Below are positions 9,274 through 17,602 of a stretch of DNA of 64,000 nucleotides, in pieces. The position numbers and the translations under genes are program-made. Source of the stretch: Helicobacter pylori (GTDB lineage Bacteria; Campylobacterota; Campylobacteria; Campylobacterales; Helicobacteraceae); contig NZ_CP051500.1 of NCBI RefSeq assembly GCF_016755635.1, positions 124,001 to 188,000 of the forward strand, read 5' to 3'. Every line of letters starts with the position of its first letter. Position 1 is the first letter of the stretch. Below the pieces are notes generated by a model that saw only the letters and a program-made list of their open reading frames with translations, had not been told where the DNA came from and did not search any database.

Positions 9274-10641
9274 TTAGCATTTTAAGGTTTTGGCTAACCC
9301 CCCTAACGAGGTCTCTTTGTATTTTTCATTCATGTCTTTCCCGGTCGCATACATCGTAGCGATCACTTCATCTAGGCTCACTTTAGGCTTGTATTCATCT
9401 TCTAAGGCTAATTTAGAAGCGCTGATCGCTTTAATCGCCCCTAAAACATTGCGTTCAATGCAAGGGATTTGCACCAAGCCCCCCACCGGATCGCATGTCA
9501 ATCCTAAATGGTGCTCCATAGCGATTTCACTAGCGATCAAAACCTGTTGCGTGGTCGCTTGGCACAAATGGGCTAACCCCCCCGCAGCCATAGAGCTTGC
9601 CACGCCAATTTCAGCCTGACACCCGGCTTCTGCGCCGCTCAAGGAAGCGTTTTTCTTGTAAAGATAGCCAATCGCCGCGCTAGTGAGTAAAAAATCATTG
9701 ATGGCCTTTTGCGATAAATTTTCAAACAAATGGTTTTTAGCGTATAAAAGCACGCTTGGCACCACCGCGCACGCTCCATTAGTGGGGGCGGTTACCACCT
9801 TGCCTCCGCTGGCGTTTTCTTCAGCAATGGCGCGAGCGTAAAGCGAAATGTAATCAATCAACGCTAAGGGGTCTTTCCCGCTTGTGGGGTGTTTTTCTAA
9901 ACGCGTTTTAATGCTTGGGGCCAATCGTGTTACTTTCAAAGAACCAGGCAGATACCTTTCTTTAGAATTAGCCCCATTATCATAACACTCAAGCATCGCA
10001 TGGTAAATTTTAGCCATCATTGCATCAGGGCGGTTTTTCAGGGCGTCTTCTCTCAAGCGCACGATTTCAGCGATGTTTTTTTGGTATTTTTGGCATAATT
10101 CTAGCAATTCCTTAGCGCTTGAAAAATCATAGGCAATACTTTCATTTTCACCCTCTTCAGACAAGTTGTCTAATTCTTTTTCAGTATAGACAAACCCTCC
10201 ACCGACAGAATAGTAAGTTTCTTCTTTTAAAACCTCATTTTTAGCGTTAAAAGCTTTTAGAATGAGGGCGTTTTGGTGTCTGGCTAAAGGCTTATTGTCA
10301 AAAATCAAATCTTTAGCGTAATCAAAAGGGATATGATGCTGGTTAGCGAGTTTTAAAACTTTGTTTTCAAACACTTCATGCAATAAGGCTTTTTTGGTTG
10401 TTACCTCCAATTCGTTAGCATAAATGCCATGCAAGCCAATTAAAACCGCCTCATCGCTCAAATGCCCTTTACCGGTCAAGGCTAATGAGCCATGCAAGGT
10501 GATTTGAACGCGTTCAACCTGCTCTAAAACGCCTTTTAACAACCCGCAAAATCTCGCTCCAGCTTCCATAGGCCCTATAGTGTGTGAAGAGCTAGGCCCC
10601 ACGCCGATTTTAAAAATAGATAAAATAGAAAAACTAGCCAT
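9274..10641 (-). CDS. sdaA: L-serine dehydratase (deaminase), iron-sulfur type
   Basis: Converts L-serine to pyruvate and ammonia with a [4Fe-4S] cluster. The 455-residue protein is the fused beta-alpha form. The N-terminal domain starts SIFKIGVGPSSSHTIGPM. The alpha domain has SGGKVVTAPTNGACAVVP and cluster-type Cys in AGCQAEIGVA, TCDPVGG and IPCIERN. The start codon overlaps the sdaC stop by one base (TAATG), so the two are translationally coupled. Serine is a major carbon source for H. pylori, and pyruvate from this enzyme also supplies PEP synthase. Confident assignment. Confidence 0.96.
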   Translation of the reverse strand: MASFSILSIFKIGVGPSSSHTIGPMEAGARFCGLLKGVLEQVERVQITLHGSLALTGKGHLSDEAVLIGLHGIYANELEVTTKKALLHEVFENKVLKLANQHHIPFDYAKDLIFDNKPLARHQNALILKAFNAKNEVLKEETYYSVGGGFVYTEKELDNLSEEGENESIAYDFSSAKELLELCQKYQKNIAEIVRLREDALKNRPDAMMAKIYHAMLECYDNGANSKERYLPGSLKVTRLAPSIKTRLEKHPTSGKDPLALIDYISLYARAIAEENASGGKVVTAPTNGACAVVPSVLLYAKNHLFENLSQKAINDFLLTSAAIGYLYKKNASLSGAEAGCQAEIGVASSMAAGGLAHLCQATTQQVLIASEIAMEHHLGLTCDPVGGLVQIPCIERNVLGAIKAISASKLALEDEYKPKVSLDEVIATMYATGKDMNEKYKETSLGGLAKTLKC

Positions 10642-11882
10642 TAAAATAGTCCTAAAAACACGCTCAAAGCCGTCAAGCTCCCAAAAATAAACACAAAAAT
10701 ATCCACTTTAAAGTTTCTAAAACGCTTCAAACTAGAAATGCTATAAAAAGCTATCATAGGCATCACAAACAGAATGAGCGCGATAATGGGGCCGCCTAAA
10801 TTTTCAATAAAATCCAAGATATTAGGGTTAATATAAGCCACAAGCGTGATAGTCAGCCATAAAAAAATCGTTACGCTAATATTCAAGGGCTTAGAAGCTT
10901 TTTTCAACTTTAAACTTTGAATGATAATACCTTCTAAACCCTCCTTAGCCCCATAATAATGCCCAAAAAAAGATGAAAAAATCGCTAAAAAAGCCACCAC
11001 AGGCCCCGCATAATTGATTAAAGGGTTGTTTAAAGTGTTAGCAAAATAGCTTAAAATGGGGATATTTTGTTCCCTTGCTTTCACAAAATCGTCAGCATTC
11101 AAGCACATGACGCACGAAAACACAAAAAACATCACAAACCCTAAAAGCATCAGCGATGTCCCTAATTCAATTTGATTGAGTTTATACTCTTTGAAAGCGC
11201 CGTATTCTTTTTCCACATTTTGAGTGAAGGTTGAAATGATGGGGCTATGGTTGAATGAAAACACAAGCACCGGTAAGGTTAGCCAAATAGCTAACACAAA
11301 TTCTTTAAAACTCGGCATCACAAAAAGGTTAGCGCCCTGCCAATAAGGGATAAGATACAAAGAAAAAAGCAATAAGATCAAGCATAAGGGATACACCAAA
11401 GCGTTACAAATGCGCGTAACAATCGTAGCGTTAAAAACCATCACCAACATCATTAAAGAAACTAACGCTACAGCCAGTAAGCCCCGATGGAAAGGCGCTA
11501 AATGCAACTGGTTAGTGAAGAAATGATCAAACACATTAGTGATACCCACCCCATAAGCCAAACAAATAGGATAAATCGCAAAGAAATAAAGCAAAGTGAT
11601 AAGAAAACCCCATTGAGCGCCAAAATGAGAGCGAACGACCATGGTAATGTCTTCTTTATCTTTAGATCCTATGAAATAAGCTAAAGCTCTATGCCCCAGA
11701 TAAGTTAAAGGGAATATAATCGCGCTCATCACCACAATAGCCCATATCCCATGCCCACCGGCTCTAATAGGCAAAAATAAAATCCCAGCCCCCACCGCCG
11801 TGCCAAATAAGGACACCATCCAACGCAAATCAAACAAATTGAGTTTTTTAGGATCTCTTGGAACTGCTTTTTCTTGCACCAT
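10641..11882 (-). CDS. sdaC: Serine transporter (HAAAP family)
   Basis: An inner-membrane serine/proton symporter of 413 residues, about 11 membrane segments. The family signature appears near the N-terminus as LFGTAVGAGILFLPI, the unwound first helix that binds substrate. It is encoded directly upstream of sdaA with a one-base overlap, which supports serine as the substrate. A possible -10 box TACAAT lies 39-44 nt before the start. The start is ATG followed at once by GTG, so a one-codon shorter start cannot be excluded. Confidence 0.93.
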   Translation of the reverse strand: MVQEKAVPRDPKKLNLFDLRWMVSLFGTAVGAGILFLPIRAGGHGIWAIVVMSAIIFPLTYLGHRALAYFIGSKDKEDITMVVRSHFGAQWGFLITLLYFFAIYPICLAYGVGITNVFDHFFTNQLHLAPFHRGLLAVALVSLMMLVMVFNATIVTRICNALVYPLCLILLLFSLYLIPYWQGANLFVMPSFKEFVLAIWLTLPVLVFSFNHSPIISTFTQNVEKEYGAFKEYKLNQIELGTSLMLLGFVMFFVFSCVMCLNADDFVKAREQNIPILSYFANTLNNPLINYAGPVVAFLAIFSSFFGHYYGAKEGLEGIIIQSLKLKKASKPLNISVTIFLWLTITLVAYINPNILDFIENLGGPIIALILFVMPMIAFYSISSLKRFRNFKVDIFVFIFGSLTALSVFLGLF

Positions 11883-11920
11883 GCTATTAAACCGCCCTTT
11901 TATCGTGTTAAAGAGATTTC

Positions 11921-11926
11921 ATTGTA
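11921..11926 (-). promoter_or_regulatory. -10 box for sdaC-sdaA
   Basis: Read on the minus strand this is TACAAT, preceded by GC, 39 nt upstream of the sdaC ATG. It is the best -10 candidate in the 180-nt divergent gap shared with the DAHP synthase gene. Confidence 0.4.
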
Positions 11927-12021
11927 GCATAAAGCTTTTTATGATTGGGGTTTTTTGAGATTAAGGGGTGGTTTTTAGCGTGCATTTATTCCCTAAAATC
12001 CACGATTTAACCCGCACAAGC

Positions 12022-12027
12022 TATAAT
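12022..12027 (+). promoter_or_regulatory. -10 box for DAHP synthase
   Basis: A perfect TATAAT preceded by AAGC, 36 nt before the ATG at 12063. It predicts a leader of about 28 nt. Confidence 0.55.
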
Positions 12028-12062
12028 AACGCTTAAAAAAAGATTAATAAAGGATTATAGAA

Positions 12063-13412
12063 ATGTCAAACACAACCTGGTCACCAACTTCATGGCATTC
12101 TTTTAAGATAGAGCAACACCCCACTTACAAAGATAAGCAAGAATTAGAAAGGGTCAAAAAAGAATTGCACTCCTACCCTCCTTTAGTGTTTGCTGGCGAA
12201 GCGAGGAACTTGCAAGAGCGCTTAGCCCAAGTCATTGACAATAAGGCGTTTTTGTTGCAAGGGGGCGATTGCGCAGAGTCGTTTTCTCAATTTAGCGCTA
12301 ACAGGATTAAAGACATGTTTAAAGTGGTGATGCAAATGGCGATTGTCTTAACTTTTGCTGGCTCTATACCGATCGTGAAAGTGGGGCGCATTGCTGGGCA
12401 ATTTGCCAAGCCTCGCTCTAATGCGACTGAAATACTAGATGATGAAGAAGTGCTAAGCTATAGGGGGGACATTATCAATGGGATTTCCAAAAAAGAAAGA
12501 GAGCCAAAGCCTGAAAGAATGCTTAAAGCCTACCATCAAAGCGTAGCGACTTTAAACCTTATCAGAGCCTTTGCTCAAGGCGGGTTAGCGGATTTGGAAC
12601 AAGTGCATCGTTTCAATTTGGATTTTGTCAAAAACAACGATTTTGGGCAAAAATACCAGCAAATCGCTGATCGGATCACGCAAGCTTTAGGGTTTATGCG
12701 AGCATGCGGGGTGGAGATAGAAAAAACGCCTATTCTTAGGGAAGTGGAGTTTTACACCAGCCACGAAGCGTTACTGCTCCATTATGAAGAGCCTTTGGTG
12801 CGTAAGGATAGTTTGACTAACCAGTTTTATGATTGCTCTGCACACATGCTGTGGATTGGCGAAAGGACAAGAGATCCTAAGGGCGCACATGTGGAGTTTT
12901 TAAGGGGGGTTTGTAACCCTATTGGCGTGAAAATCGGGCCTAATGCGAGCGTGAGCGAAGTGTTAGAATTGTGCGATGTTTTAAACCCGCACAACATTAA
13001 GGGGCGTTTGAATTTGATCGTGCGCATGGGTTCTAAGATGATTAAAGAGCGTTTGCCTAAGCTTTTACAAGGGGTATTGAAAGAAAAACGCCATATTTTA
13101 TGGAGCATTGATCCCATGCATGGCAACACGGTCAAAACCAGCTTGGGGGTTAAAACAAGGGCTTTTGATAGCGTGTTAGATGAAGTGAAAAGCTTTTTTG
13201 AAATCCATAGGGCTGAAGGGAGTTTGGCTTCAGGGGTTCATTTGGAAATGACAGGTGAAAATGTTACAGAATGTATCGGTGGCTCGCAAGCGATCACCGA
13301 AGAGGGTTTGAGCTGCCATTACTATACGCAATGCGATCCAAGACTAAACGCCACCCAAGCCCTAGAACTCGCTTTCTTAATCGCTGACATGCTCAAAAAA
13401 CAGCGTGCTTGA
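12063..13412 (+). CDS. aroF: 3-deoxy-7-phosphoheptulonate (DAHP) synthase, class II
   Basis: Condenses PEP and erythrose 4-phosphate in the first step of the shikimate pathway. At 449 residues it is the plant-type class II enzyme, not the 350-residue AroG type. Family motifs include [11 protein letters not shown] (substrate and metal Cys), [13 protein letters not shown], the [14 protein letters not shown] segment, KIGPNAS, and IDPMHGNT with the metal-binding His. The C-terminal part has [14 protein letters not shown]. The shikimate kinase gene aroK lies at 33406 in this window, so the pathway genes are scattered. The symbol varies between annotations. Confidence 0.93.
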   Translation: MSNTTWSPTSWHSFKIEQHPTYKDKQELERVKKELHSYPPLVFAGEARNLQERLAQVIDNKAFLLQGGDCAESFSQFSANRIKDMFKVVMQMAIVLTFAGSIPIVKVGRIAGQFAKPRSNATEILDDEEVLSYRGDIINGISKKEREPKPERMLKAYHQSVATLNLIRAFAQGGLADLEQVHRFNLDFVKNNDFGQKYQQIADRITQALGFMRACGVEIEKTPILREVEFYTSHEALLLHYEEPLVRKDSLTNQFYDCSAHMLWIGERTRDPKGAHVEFLRGVCNPIGVKIGPNASVSEVLELCDVLNPHNIKGRLNLIVRMGSKMIKERLPKLLQGVLKEKRHILWSIDPMHGNTVKTSLGVKTRAFDSVLDEVKSFFEIHRAEGSLASGVHLEMTGENVTECIGGSQAITEEGLSCHYYTQCDPRLNATQALELAFLIADMLKKQRA

Positions 13413-13442
13413 TTGAAATCAAGATAATAAGAGGCTTTAATC

Positions 13443-13590
13443 AAGCGATCGTTTCTTGTAATGCGTTCTATAGGGGGATTTAGTTGGGGGTTGTAGGGGG
13501 GAGTTATTTCAAAATACTCCAGTTATCCCCTTAAGAGAATGAGTTTTGTATAAAATAAAGTTTTAAAAATTAAAGGATAATAAGGTTAAA
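13443..13590. repeat. Dispersed intergenic element, copy 2
   Basis: It starts AAGCGATCGTTTCTTGTAAT. Inner arms GGAGT (13500-13504) and ACTCC (about 13516-13520) flank TATTTCAAAAT. An outer G run (near 13471) pairs with CCCCTTAAGAG (about 13526-13536). The tail GTTTTGTATAAAATAAAG matches copy 6. Unlike most copies it lies between two genes in the same direction. Confidence 0.65.
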
Positions 13591-13659
13591 TAAGGTTTTG
13601 AGTGCCGACATTTGATGAAAACAGAGCCAAATATTAATCTATCTTTAACTCTTTTTCTT

Positions 13660-13665
13660 TATAAT
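13660..13665 (+). promoter_or_regulatory. -10 box for the 44-residue lipoprotein
   Basis: TATAAT, 35 nt before the ATG at 13701, in the sequence tttTATAATtatcg. It gives the small gene its own promoter. Confidence 0.5.
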
Positions 13666-13700
13666 TATCGTAAGCATTTTAATATTCAAAGGAGCTTGAA

Positions 13701-13835
13701 ATGAGAATTTCTCTTTTAGCTGTAATTTTAGCGTTATTGTTTGTGGCTTGCCACGAAACTAAAAAACAAATCTTACAAAACGAAGCCGATAGCACCCCTT
13801 CAGAAAAAACCATTTGGCAACCTGAACAAAAATAA
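13701..13835 (+). CDS. Small lipoprotein (44 aa)
   Basis: MRISLLAVILALLFVAC is a complete lipoprotein signal, with lipobox FVAC at residues 14-17. A polar 27-residue mature tail follows (HETKKQILQNEADS...). AAGGAG lies 6 nt before the ATG, and a -10 box lies upstream. It corresponds to HP0135. It stands alone between two repeat copies. Function is unknown; the lipoprotein assignment is strong on sequence pattern. Confidence 0.75.
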   Translation: MRISLLAVILALLFVACHETKKQILQNEADSTPSEKTIWQPEQK

Positions 13836-13848
13836 AAATTGTAAAAAT

Positions 13849-14030
13849 CCTCAAAGGCATTTTTTAAAATAAACACAATCAAAAAGCTAGTGGGTGATAG
13901 TTTTTTGTAAAGCGATCTTAGGGTTGTAGGGGGAATGATTTCAAAACACCCCCTATCCCTTATGAGTTTTATTATAAAACTAAAATGGAGTTTAAAAAAC
14001 AAGTTTTTAAAAATAAGAGAATAGCCAAAA
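13849..14030. repeat. Dispersed intergenic element, copy 3
   Basis: The leading block CCTCAAAGGCATTTTTTAAA is shared with copies 4 and 5. It is followed by GTGGGTGATAG, AGGGTTGTAGGGGG (near 13920), ATGATTTCAAAA, CCCCCTATCCC and TTATGAGTTTTATTATAAAA. The inner stem is GGGGG/CCCCC. It lies between the convergent lipoprotein and bcp genes. An A/T-rich frame on the other strand through it looks like a by-product. Confidence 0.65.
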
Positions 14031-14083
14031 AGCCTAAAATTAAAAAATCTCAAATTAAAACGGGCGAAAGCTTGAGAGTTAAA

Positions 14084-14542
14084 CTACAAACTCTCTAAAA
14101 CCTTTTGAGCATGGCCTTTCGCTTTGACATTGTAGAAGCATTTTTCTAAAACGCCCTGCGTGTTGATAATGAAAGTGGAGCGGATAATCCCCAAATGCTC
14201 CTTCCCATAGAGCATGCGTTTGCCATAAGCTTTGTAAAGATTGGCGGCTTTTTTATCTTCATCGCAGAGCAAAATCACATTCAAAGAGCATTGGCTGATA
14301 AATTTTTGATGCGATTGAGCGTTATCAGGGCTTACGCCTACGACAACAGCGTTTTTCTTTTCAAATTCACTAAACAGAGCGCTAAAGTCTTTGGCTTCTA
14401 GAGTGCATCCGGGGGTGTTGTCTTTAGGGTAGAAATACAGAACCACTTTTTTATGGAGCAAATCTTTTAAAGAAATCTCTACGCCATCGCTGTTTTTTAA
14501 CCTGAAATCAGGGGCTAATTGCCCTACTTCTAATTTTTCCAT
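14084..14542 (-). CDS. bcp: Thiol peroxidase Bcp (peroxiredoxin)
   Basis: Reduces hydrogen and lipid peroxides in the cytoplasm, using thioredoxin. The 152-residue AhpC/TSA fold has the peroxidatic Cys in DNTPGCTLEAKDF (about residue 46), with the Thr and downstream Arg (IIRSTFII) of the active site. The second Cys five residues on, present in E. coli Bcp (PGCTVQAC), is missing; other Cys occur at SQCSLN and LLCDED, so a different resolving route is likely. It lies 9 nt downstream of the LutC-like gene in the same direction. Confidence 0.93.
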   Translation of the reverse strand: MEKLEVGQLAPDFRLKNSDGVEISLKDLLHKKVVLYFYPKDNTPGCTLEAKDFSALFSEFEKKNAVVVGVSPDNAQSHQKFISQCSLNVILLCDEDKKAANLYKAYGKRMLYGKEHLGIIRSTFIINTQGVLEKCFYNVKAKGHAQKVLESL

Positions 14543-14551
14543 CCTTGTCCT

Positions 14552-15187
14552 TTAGTAGAGAATGATAGCGACTTTTTGAGGCCCATGCACCCCAAAAACG
14601 GTTTTTAATTCAATATCGGCTGTCCGGCTAGGCCCGCCAATAAGGAGCATGTTTGTGGGTAATACGCCGTTTTTACTTTGGTTTTTTAAAGCTTGCATGC
14701 CTTCACTCAAATTGCGCACAATGGATTCTTTTTTCAATAAGATGATGCAATTAAGGGTGATGAGCGAAAGCAATCTTGGGCTTGCATGCGAAGAAACCGC
14801 CCCAATCATGCCCAAGCTTGAAATCCCACAAATCCCATGCAATAAAGCCGTATCAATCTCAAACAACTCTTCACGCATCGCTTCAATTTCTTTATCATAA
14901 GGCTGTAAAGTAAAATCCTTGAACGCTTCAAAATTCAAATTCAAATCTGTAGAGTGTAAGACTTTTTTGCTTTTAAAATTTTCTAAAGCCTTTAAAATTG
15001 TTTGCTCTAAATTTTCTTTAGCGCTTTCAATGACTTCAGCTTTATTCAACACTTGGAAATGTTTGTATTCTTCCACCAAGTCTTCAAACTCCACTTTAAT
15101 GATATTCCTGTAAGCAGGGTTTGCTCCCTGAATGGCATGCTTGGCTCTGGCTTCTTTAATGCGGTTCAAAATAAGCTCTTTACTCAT
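14552..15187 (-). CDS. lutC: LutC-like LUD-domain protein of lactate oxidation
   Basis: A 211-residue protein with a LUD domain ending in LLIGGPSRTADIELKTVFGVHGPQKVAIIL, the pattern of LutC/YkgG proteins. LutABC together oxidise L-lactate to pyruvate in the cytoplasm. Its start overlaps the end of the LutB-like gene by 8 nt, which makes the three genes one operon. It corresponds to HP0137. Function is inferred from the family and from the two lactate permeases next door. Confidence 0.88.
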   Translation of the reverse strand: MSKELILNRIKEARAKHAIQGANPAYRNIIKVEFEDLVEEYKHFQVLNKAEVIESAKENLEQTILKALENFKSKKVLHSTDLNLNFEAFKDFTLQPYDKEIEAMREELFEIDTALLHGICGISSLGMIGAVSSHASPRLLSLITLNCIILLKKESIVRNLSEGMQALKNQSKNGVLPTNMLLIGGPSRTADIELKTVFGVHGPQKVAIILY

Positions 15188-16625
15188 AAATCACCCCTTC
15201 TAAGTGCTGGACTTTTGCATGCAAGCTTGTGTCCATATTGGGTAAGGTTCTCACGCTCGCCCACTCTTTGACTAAAGGCAGTATGGGAGCTAAAAGCTTG
15301 CCTAAAGGCGAGAAAAATTGAGCCATTTTCAATTGGAAACGCCACTTAGCCCCATCGCTTGCCATTTTGGCAAACATCTTCATAGAGAATTTTTCCATCC
15401 CGCTGTGTTGGGTGCTTTTAGCCCCCTTAACTACGCCCCTACCCTCGCCCACTTTATCCGATCGTAAATCTCTAATGAGCTCGGCTAAAGGGATTTCTAC
15501 AGGGCAAACTTCAGTGCAACGCCCGCAAAGACTGCACAAATTAGGGATATGCCCGTAATTATTCAGGCCAAAGAGTTGGGGGGATACCACCACGCCTATA
15601 GGGCCAGGATAAGTAGAAAGATAGGCATGCCCACCGATTTTGTCATACACGGGACAGTGGTTCAAACAAGTCCCGCAACGGATGCATGAAAGAGCGCGAT
15701 AATACTTTTCATCAGCCAAAATATTAGAGCGGTTGTTGTCTAATAAAATGATGTGGGCTTCTTTAGGGCCGTCTAAATCGCCCTCTTTTCTGGGGCCTGT
15801 GATAATGTTTTGATAGCATGTGATAGGCACACCCACAGCGCTTGGAGCGAGCAGATTGTTTAAAATCGCCGCATCATCAAAGCTTTCTACTAATTTTTCA
15901 ATCCCGCAAATAGCGACATGCACATCGCATGCGGTGGTGCTCATGCGACCATTGCCTTCATTTTCCACTAACCAGATCGCCCCCTCATTAGCGATAGCGA
16001 AATTAACCCCACTAATCCCCATTTTAAAGCTTTCAAATTCTTTGCGCATGTGCTTCCTGGCGATCGCATTGAGCTTCTCAGGCTCTTCTTCATAAGCGGC
16101 GTTGAGTTTTTCTTCAAAAATCTTACCGATTTGCTTGCGGTTTTTATGGATAGCTGGCACGACAATATGCACAGGGTGTTCATTAATGAGTTGGATAATC
16201 AATTCGCCCAAATCCGTTTCTTGCGCTTGAATGCCCTTTTCTTTCAAGTAATGGTTCAAGCCAATTTCTTCGCTCGCCATGGATTTTTGTTTTAAAATGC
16301 GATTGATATTCTTTTCTTTAGCGAGGTTGTAAATGATTTCATTAGCTTCATCGCCGTCTTTAGCGTAATGGATTTTAAAGCCGTTTTGAGTGGCGTTTTT
16401 TTCAAACAATTCCAAATACTCATCAAGCCTGGATAAAATTTTAAGCTTGACTTCTTTGCCTAATTCCCTTAAATTTTCCCATTCGCTGTAACGATTTTTA
16501 AGGAGATTCTTACGATTAGCCCTTAAGGTGTCCATTGCAGAACGCAAATTTTCCCTTAATTGCATATCGCCTAATTGGTCGGTGATGATTTCTTCGTATT
16601 CTTGGTCGCTGTGATATTTTTCCAT
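15180..16625 (-). CDS. lutB: LutB-like iron-sulfur protein of lactate oxidation
   Basis: A 481-residue protein with a LUD domain (about residues 60-300) and two [4Fe-4S] motifs: CIRCGTCLNHCP (about 314-325) and CSLCGRCTEVCP (about 365-376). A helical tail follows. Domain order and length match LutB/YkgF. It sits between lutA and lutC; the gap to lutA is 28 nt and the overlap with lutC is 8 nt. It probably carries electrons from lactate towards the quinone pool. It corresponds to HP0138. Confidence 0.93.
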   Translation of the reverse strand: MEKYHSDQEYEEIITDQLGDMQLRENLRSAMDTLRANRKNLLKNRYSEWENLRELGKEVKLKILSRLDEYLELFEKNATQNGFKIHYAKDGDEANEIIYNLAKEKNINRILKQKSMASEEIGLNHYLKEKGIQAQETDLGELIIQLINEHPVHIVVPAIHKNRKQIGKIFEEKLNAAYEEEPEKLNAIARKHMRKEFESFKMGISGVNFAIANEGAIWLVENEGNGRMSTTACDVHVAICGIEKLVESFDDAAILNNLLAPSAVGVPITCYQNIITGPRKEGDLDGPKEAHIILLDNNRSNILADEKYYRALSCIRCGTCLNHCPVYDKIGGHAYLSTYPGPIGVVVSPQLFGLNNYGHIPNLCSLCGRCTEVCPVEIPLAELIRDLRSDKVGEGRGVVKGAKSTQHSGMEKFSMKMFAKMASDGAKWRFQLKMAQFFSPLGKLLAPILPLVKEWASVRTLPNMDTSLHAKVQHLEGVIYE

Positions 16626-16653
16626 GATTATTCCTTAAAACAATTCTTTAATG

Positions 16654-17382
16654 TTAAAGCCCAAGTCTTGAGGCTAAAAAGTCGTAAAAATGCATGGGTT
16701 TTGTGGGAGAGCCCATTTTTTGCATAGCGGTGCTGATATTCATCAAACACCCAGCGTCCGCTGAAACAATCACATCCACCTGACGGCTTTCTATGTCTTT
16801 AATCTTTTCTTTGACCATAACCGCTGAAATTTCAGGCTCTTTGACTGAAAAAGTCCCCCCAAACCCGCAGCATTCTTCTTCTTTTTCCAATTCAATGAGT
16901 TCCACATTTTTAAGCTGTCTGATGAGATTTTTCGCCGAGTCAATCACTTTAGCCACCCTTAAAGCATGGCAATTAGAATGCCATGTGATTTTAAGGGGTT
17001 CGCCCTTATCTTCATACTTGACTTGCAATTTTTTATCCAAAAACTCGCTCAATTCATACACCCTAGAGCAAAAATCTTTAACCATGTTAAATTCCGCATG
17101 CCCTTCAAACAATTCCAAATAATCATGCCGCATCATCCCTGTGCATGAACCGCTAGGCAAGATAATAGGGTAGTCATTATTGGAATAAAGTTTGATATTG
17201 TATAAAACGACTTTTTTTGTTTCTTCATAATACCCTGAGTTGTAGCTTGGCTGGCCACAACATGTTTGGTCTTTTTTAAAAACCACTTCCAAATTTTCCT
17301 TACGGAGTAATTTGATAGCGTTAAGCGATGCGTTGCTGTATATGGCTGCTCCTAGACAAGTAGCAAAGAAATTGACTTTCAA
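16654..17382 (-). CDS. lutA: LutA-like CCG-domain protein of lactate oxidation
   Basis: A 242-residue protein with two cysteine-rich CCG domains: TCCGQPSYNSG (about residue 60) and ECCGFGGTFS (about residue 190), the heterodisulfide-reductase-type cluster motif of LutA/YkgE. The frame stays open another 33 codons upstream to 17481 and would add a hydrophobic segment. A TTG at 17382 with AAGGAG five bases before it matches the family N-terminus (KVNFFATCLGAAIY), so that start is chosen. It is the first gene of the lut operon, divergent from the permease genes. It corresponds to HP0139. Confidence 0.9.
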   Translation of the reverse strand: MKVNFFATCLGAAIYSNASLNAIKLLRKENLEVVFKKDQTCCGQPSYNSGYYEETKKVVLYNIKLYSNNDYPIILPSGSCTGMMRHDYLELFEGHAEFNMVKDFCSRVYELSEFLDKKLQVKYEDKGEPLKITWHSNCHALRVAKVIDSAKNLIRQLKNVELIELEKEEECCGFGGTFSVKEPEISAVMVKEKIKDIESRQVDVIVSADAGCLMNISTAMQKMGSPTKPMHFYDFLASRLGL

Positions 17383-17602
17383 AGAAGGCTCCTTAAAATT
17401 CCAAATTAAGAGTTTCAAACATAATATAATACTCAAAATTAGTAAGATTGTAATCACAAGTTGATAAACCCACTCGCTCAAACATTGTTACTAAAATAAA
17501 CCACAAACGCGCTCAGCCCCACCTAATATTAAACGCTGCTCGAAATTAGTTTTTTCTTTTAAGTAAGATAAAAAAGTACTTTTAATTATTCAAGGAAAAT
17601 GC

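Noticed and set aside
13443-14030. Pair of repeat copies as the ends of a composite mobile element carrying the small lipoprotein
   Set aside because: Both copies have the same orientation as copies elsewhere, the enclosed gene is a known core locus, and no target duplication was seen.
13679-14053. Minus-strand 124-codon frame between the lipoprotein and bcp
   Set aside because: It runs antisense through the lipoprotein gene and repeat copy 3; its Phe/Leu-rich content reflects A/T-rich repeat sequence.
17383-17481. Upstream 33 codons of the lutA frame with a hydrophobic segment
   Set aside because: LutA is cytoplasmic and the TTG at 17382 has AAGGAG at the right distance; the extension lies in the divergent promoter region.
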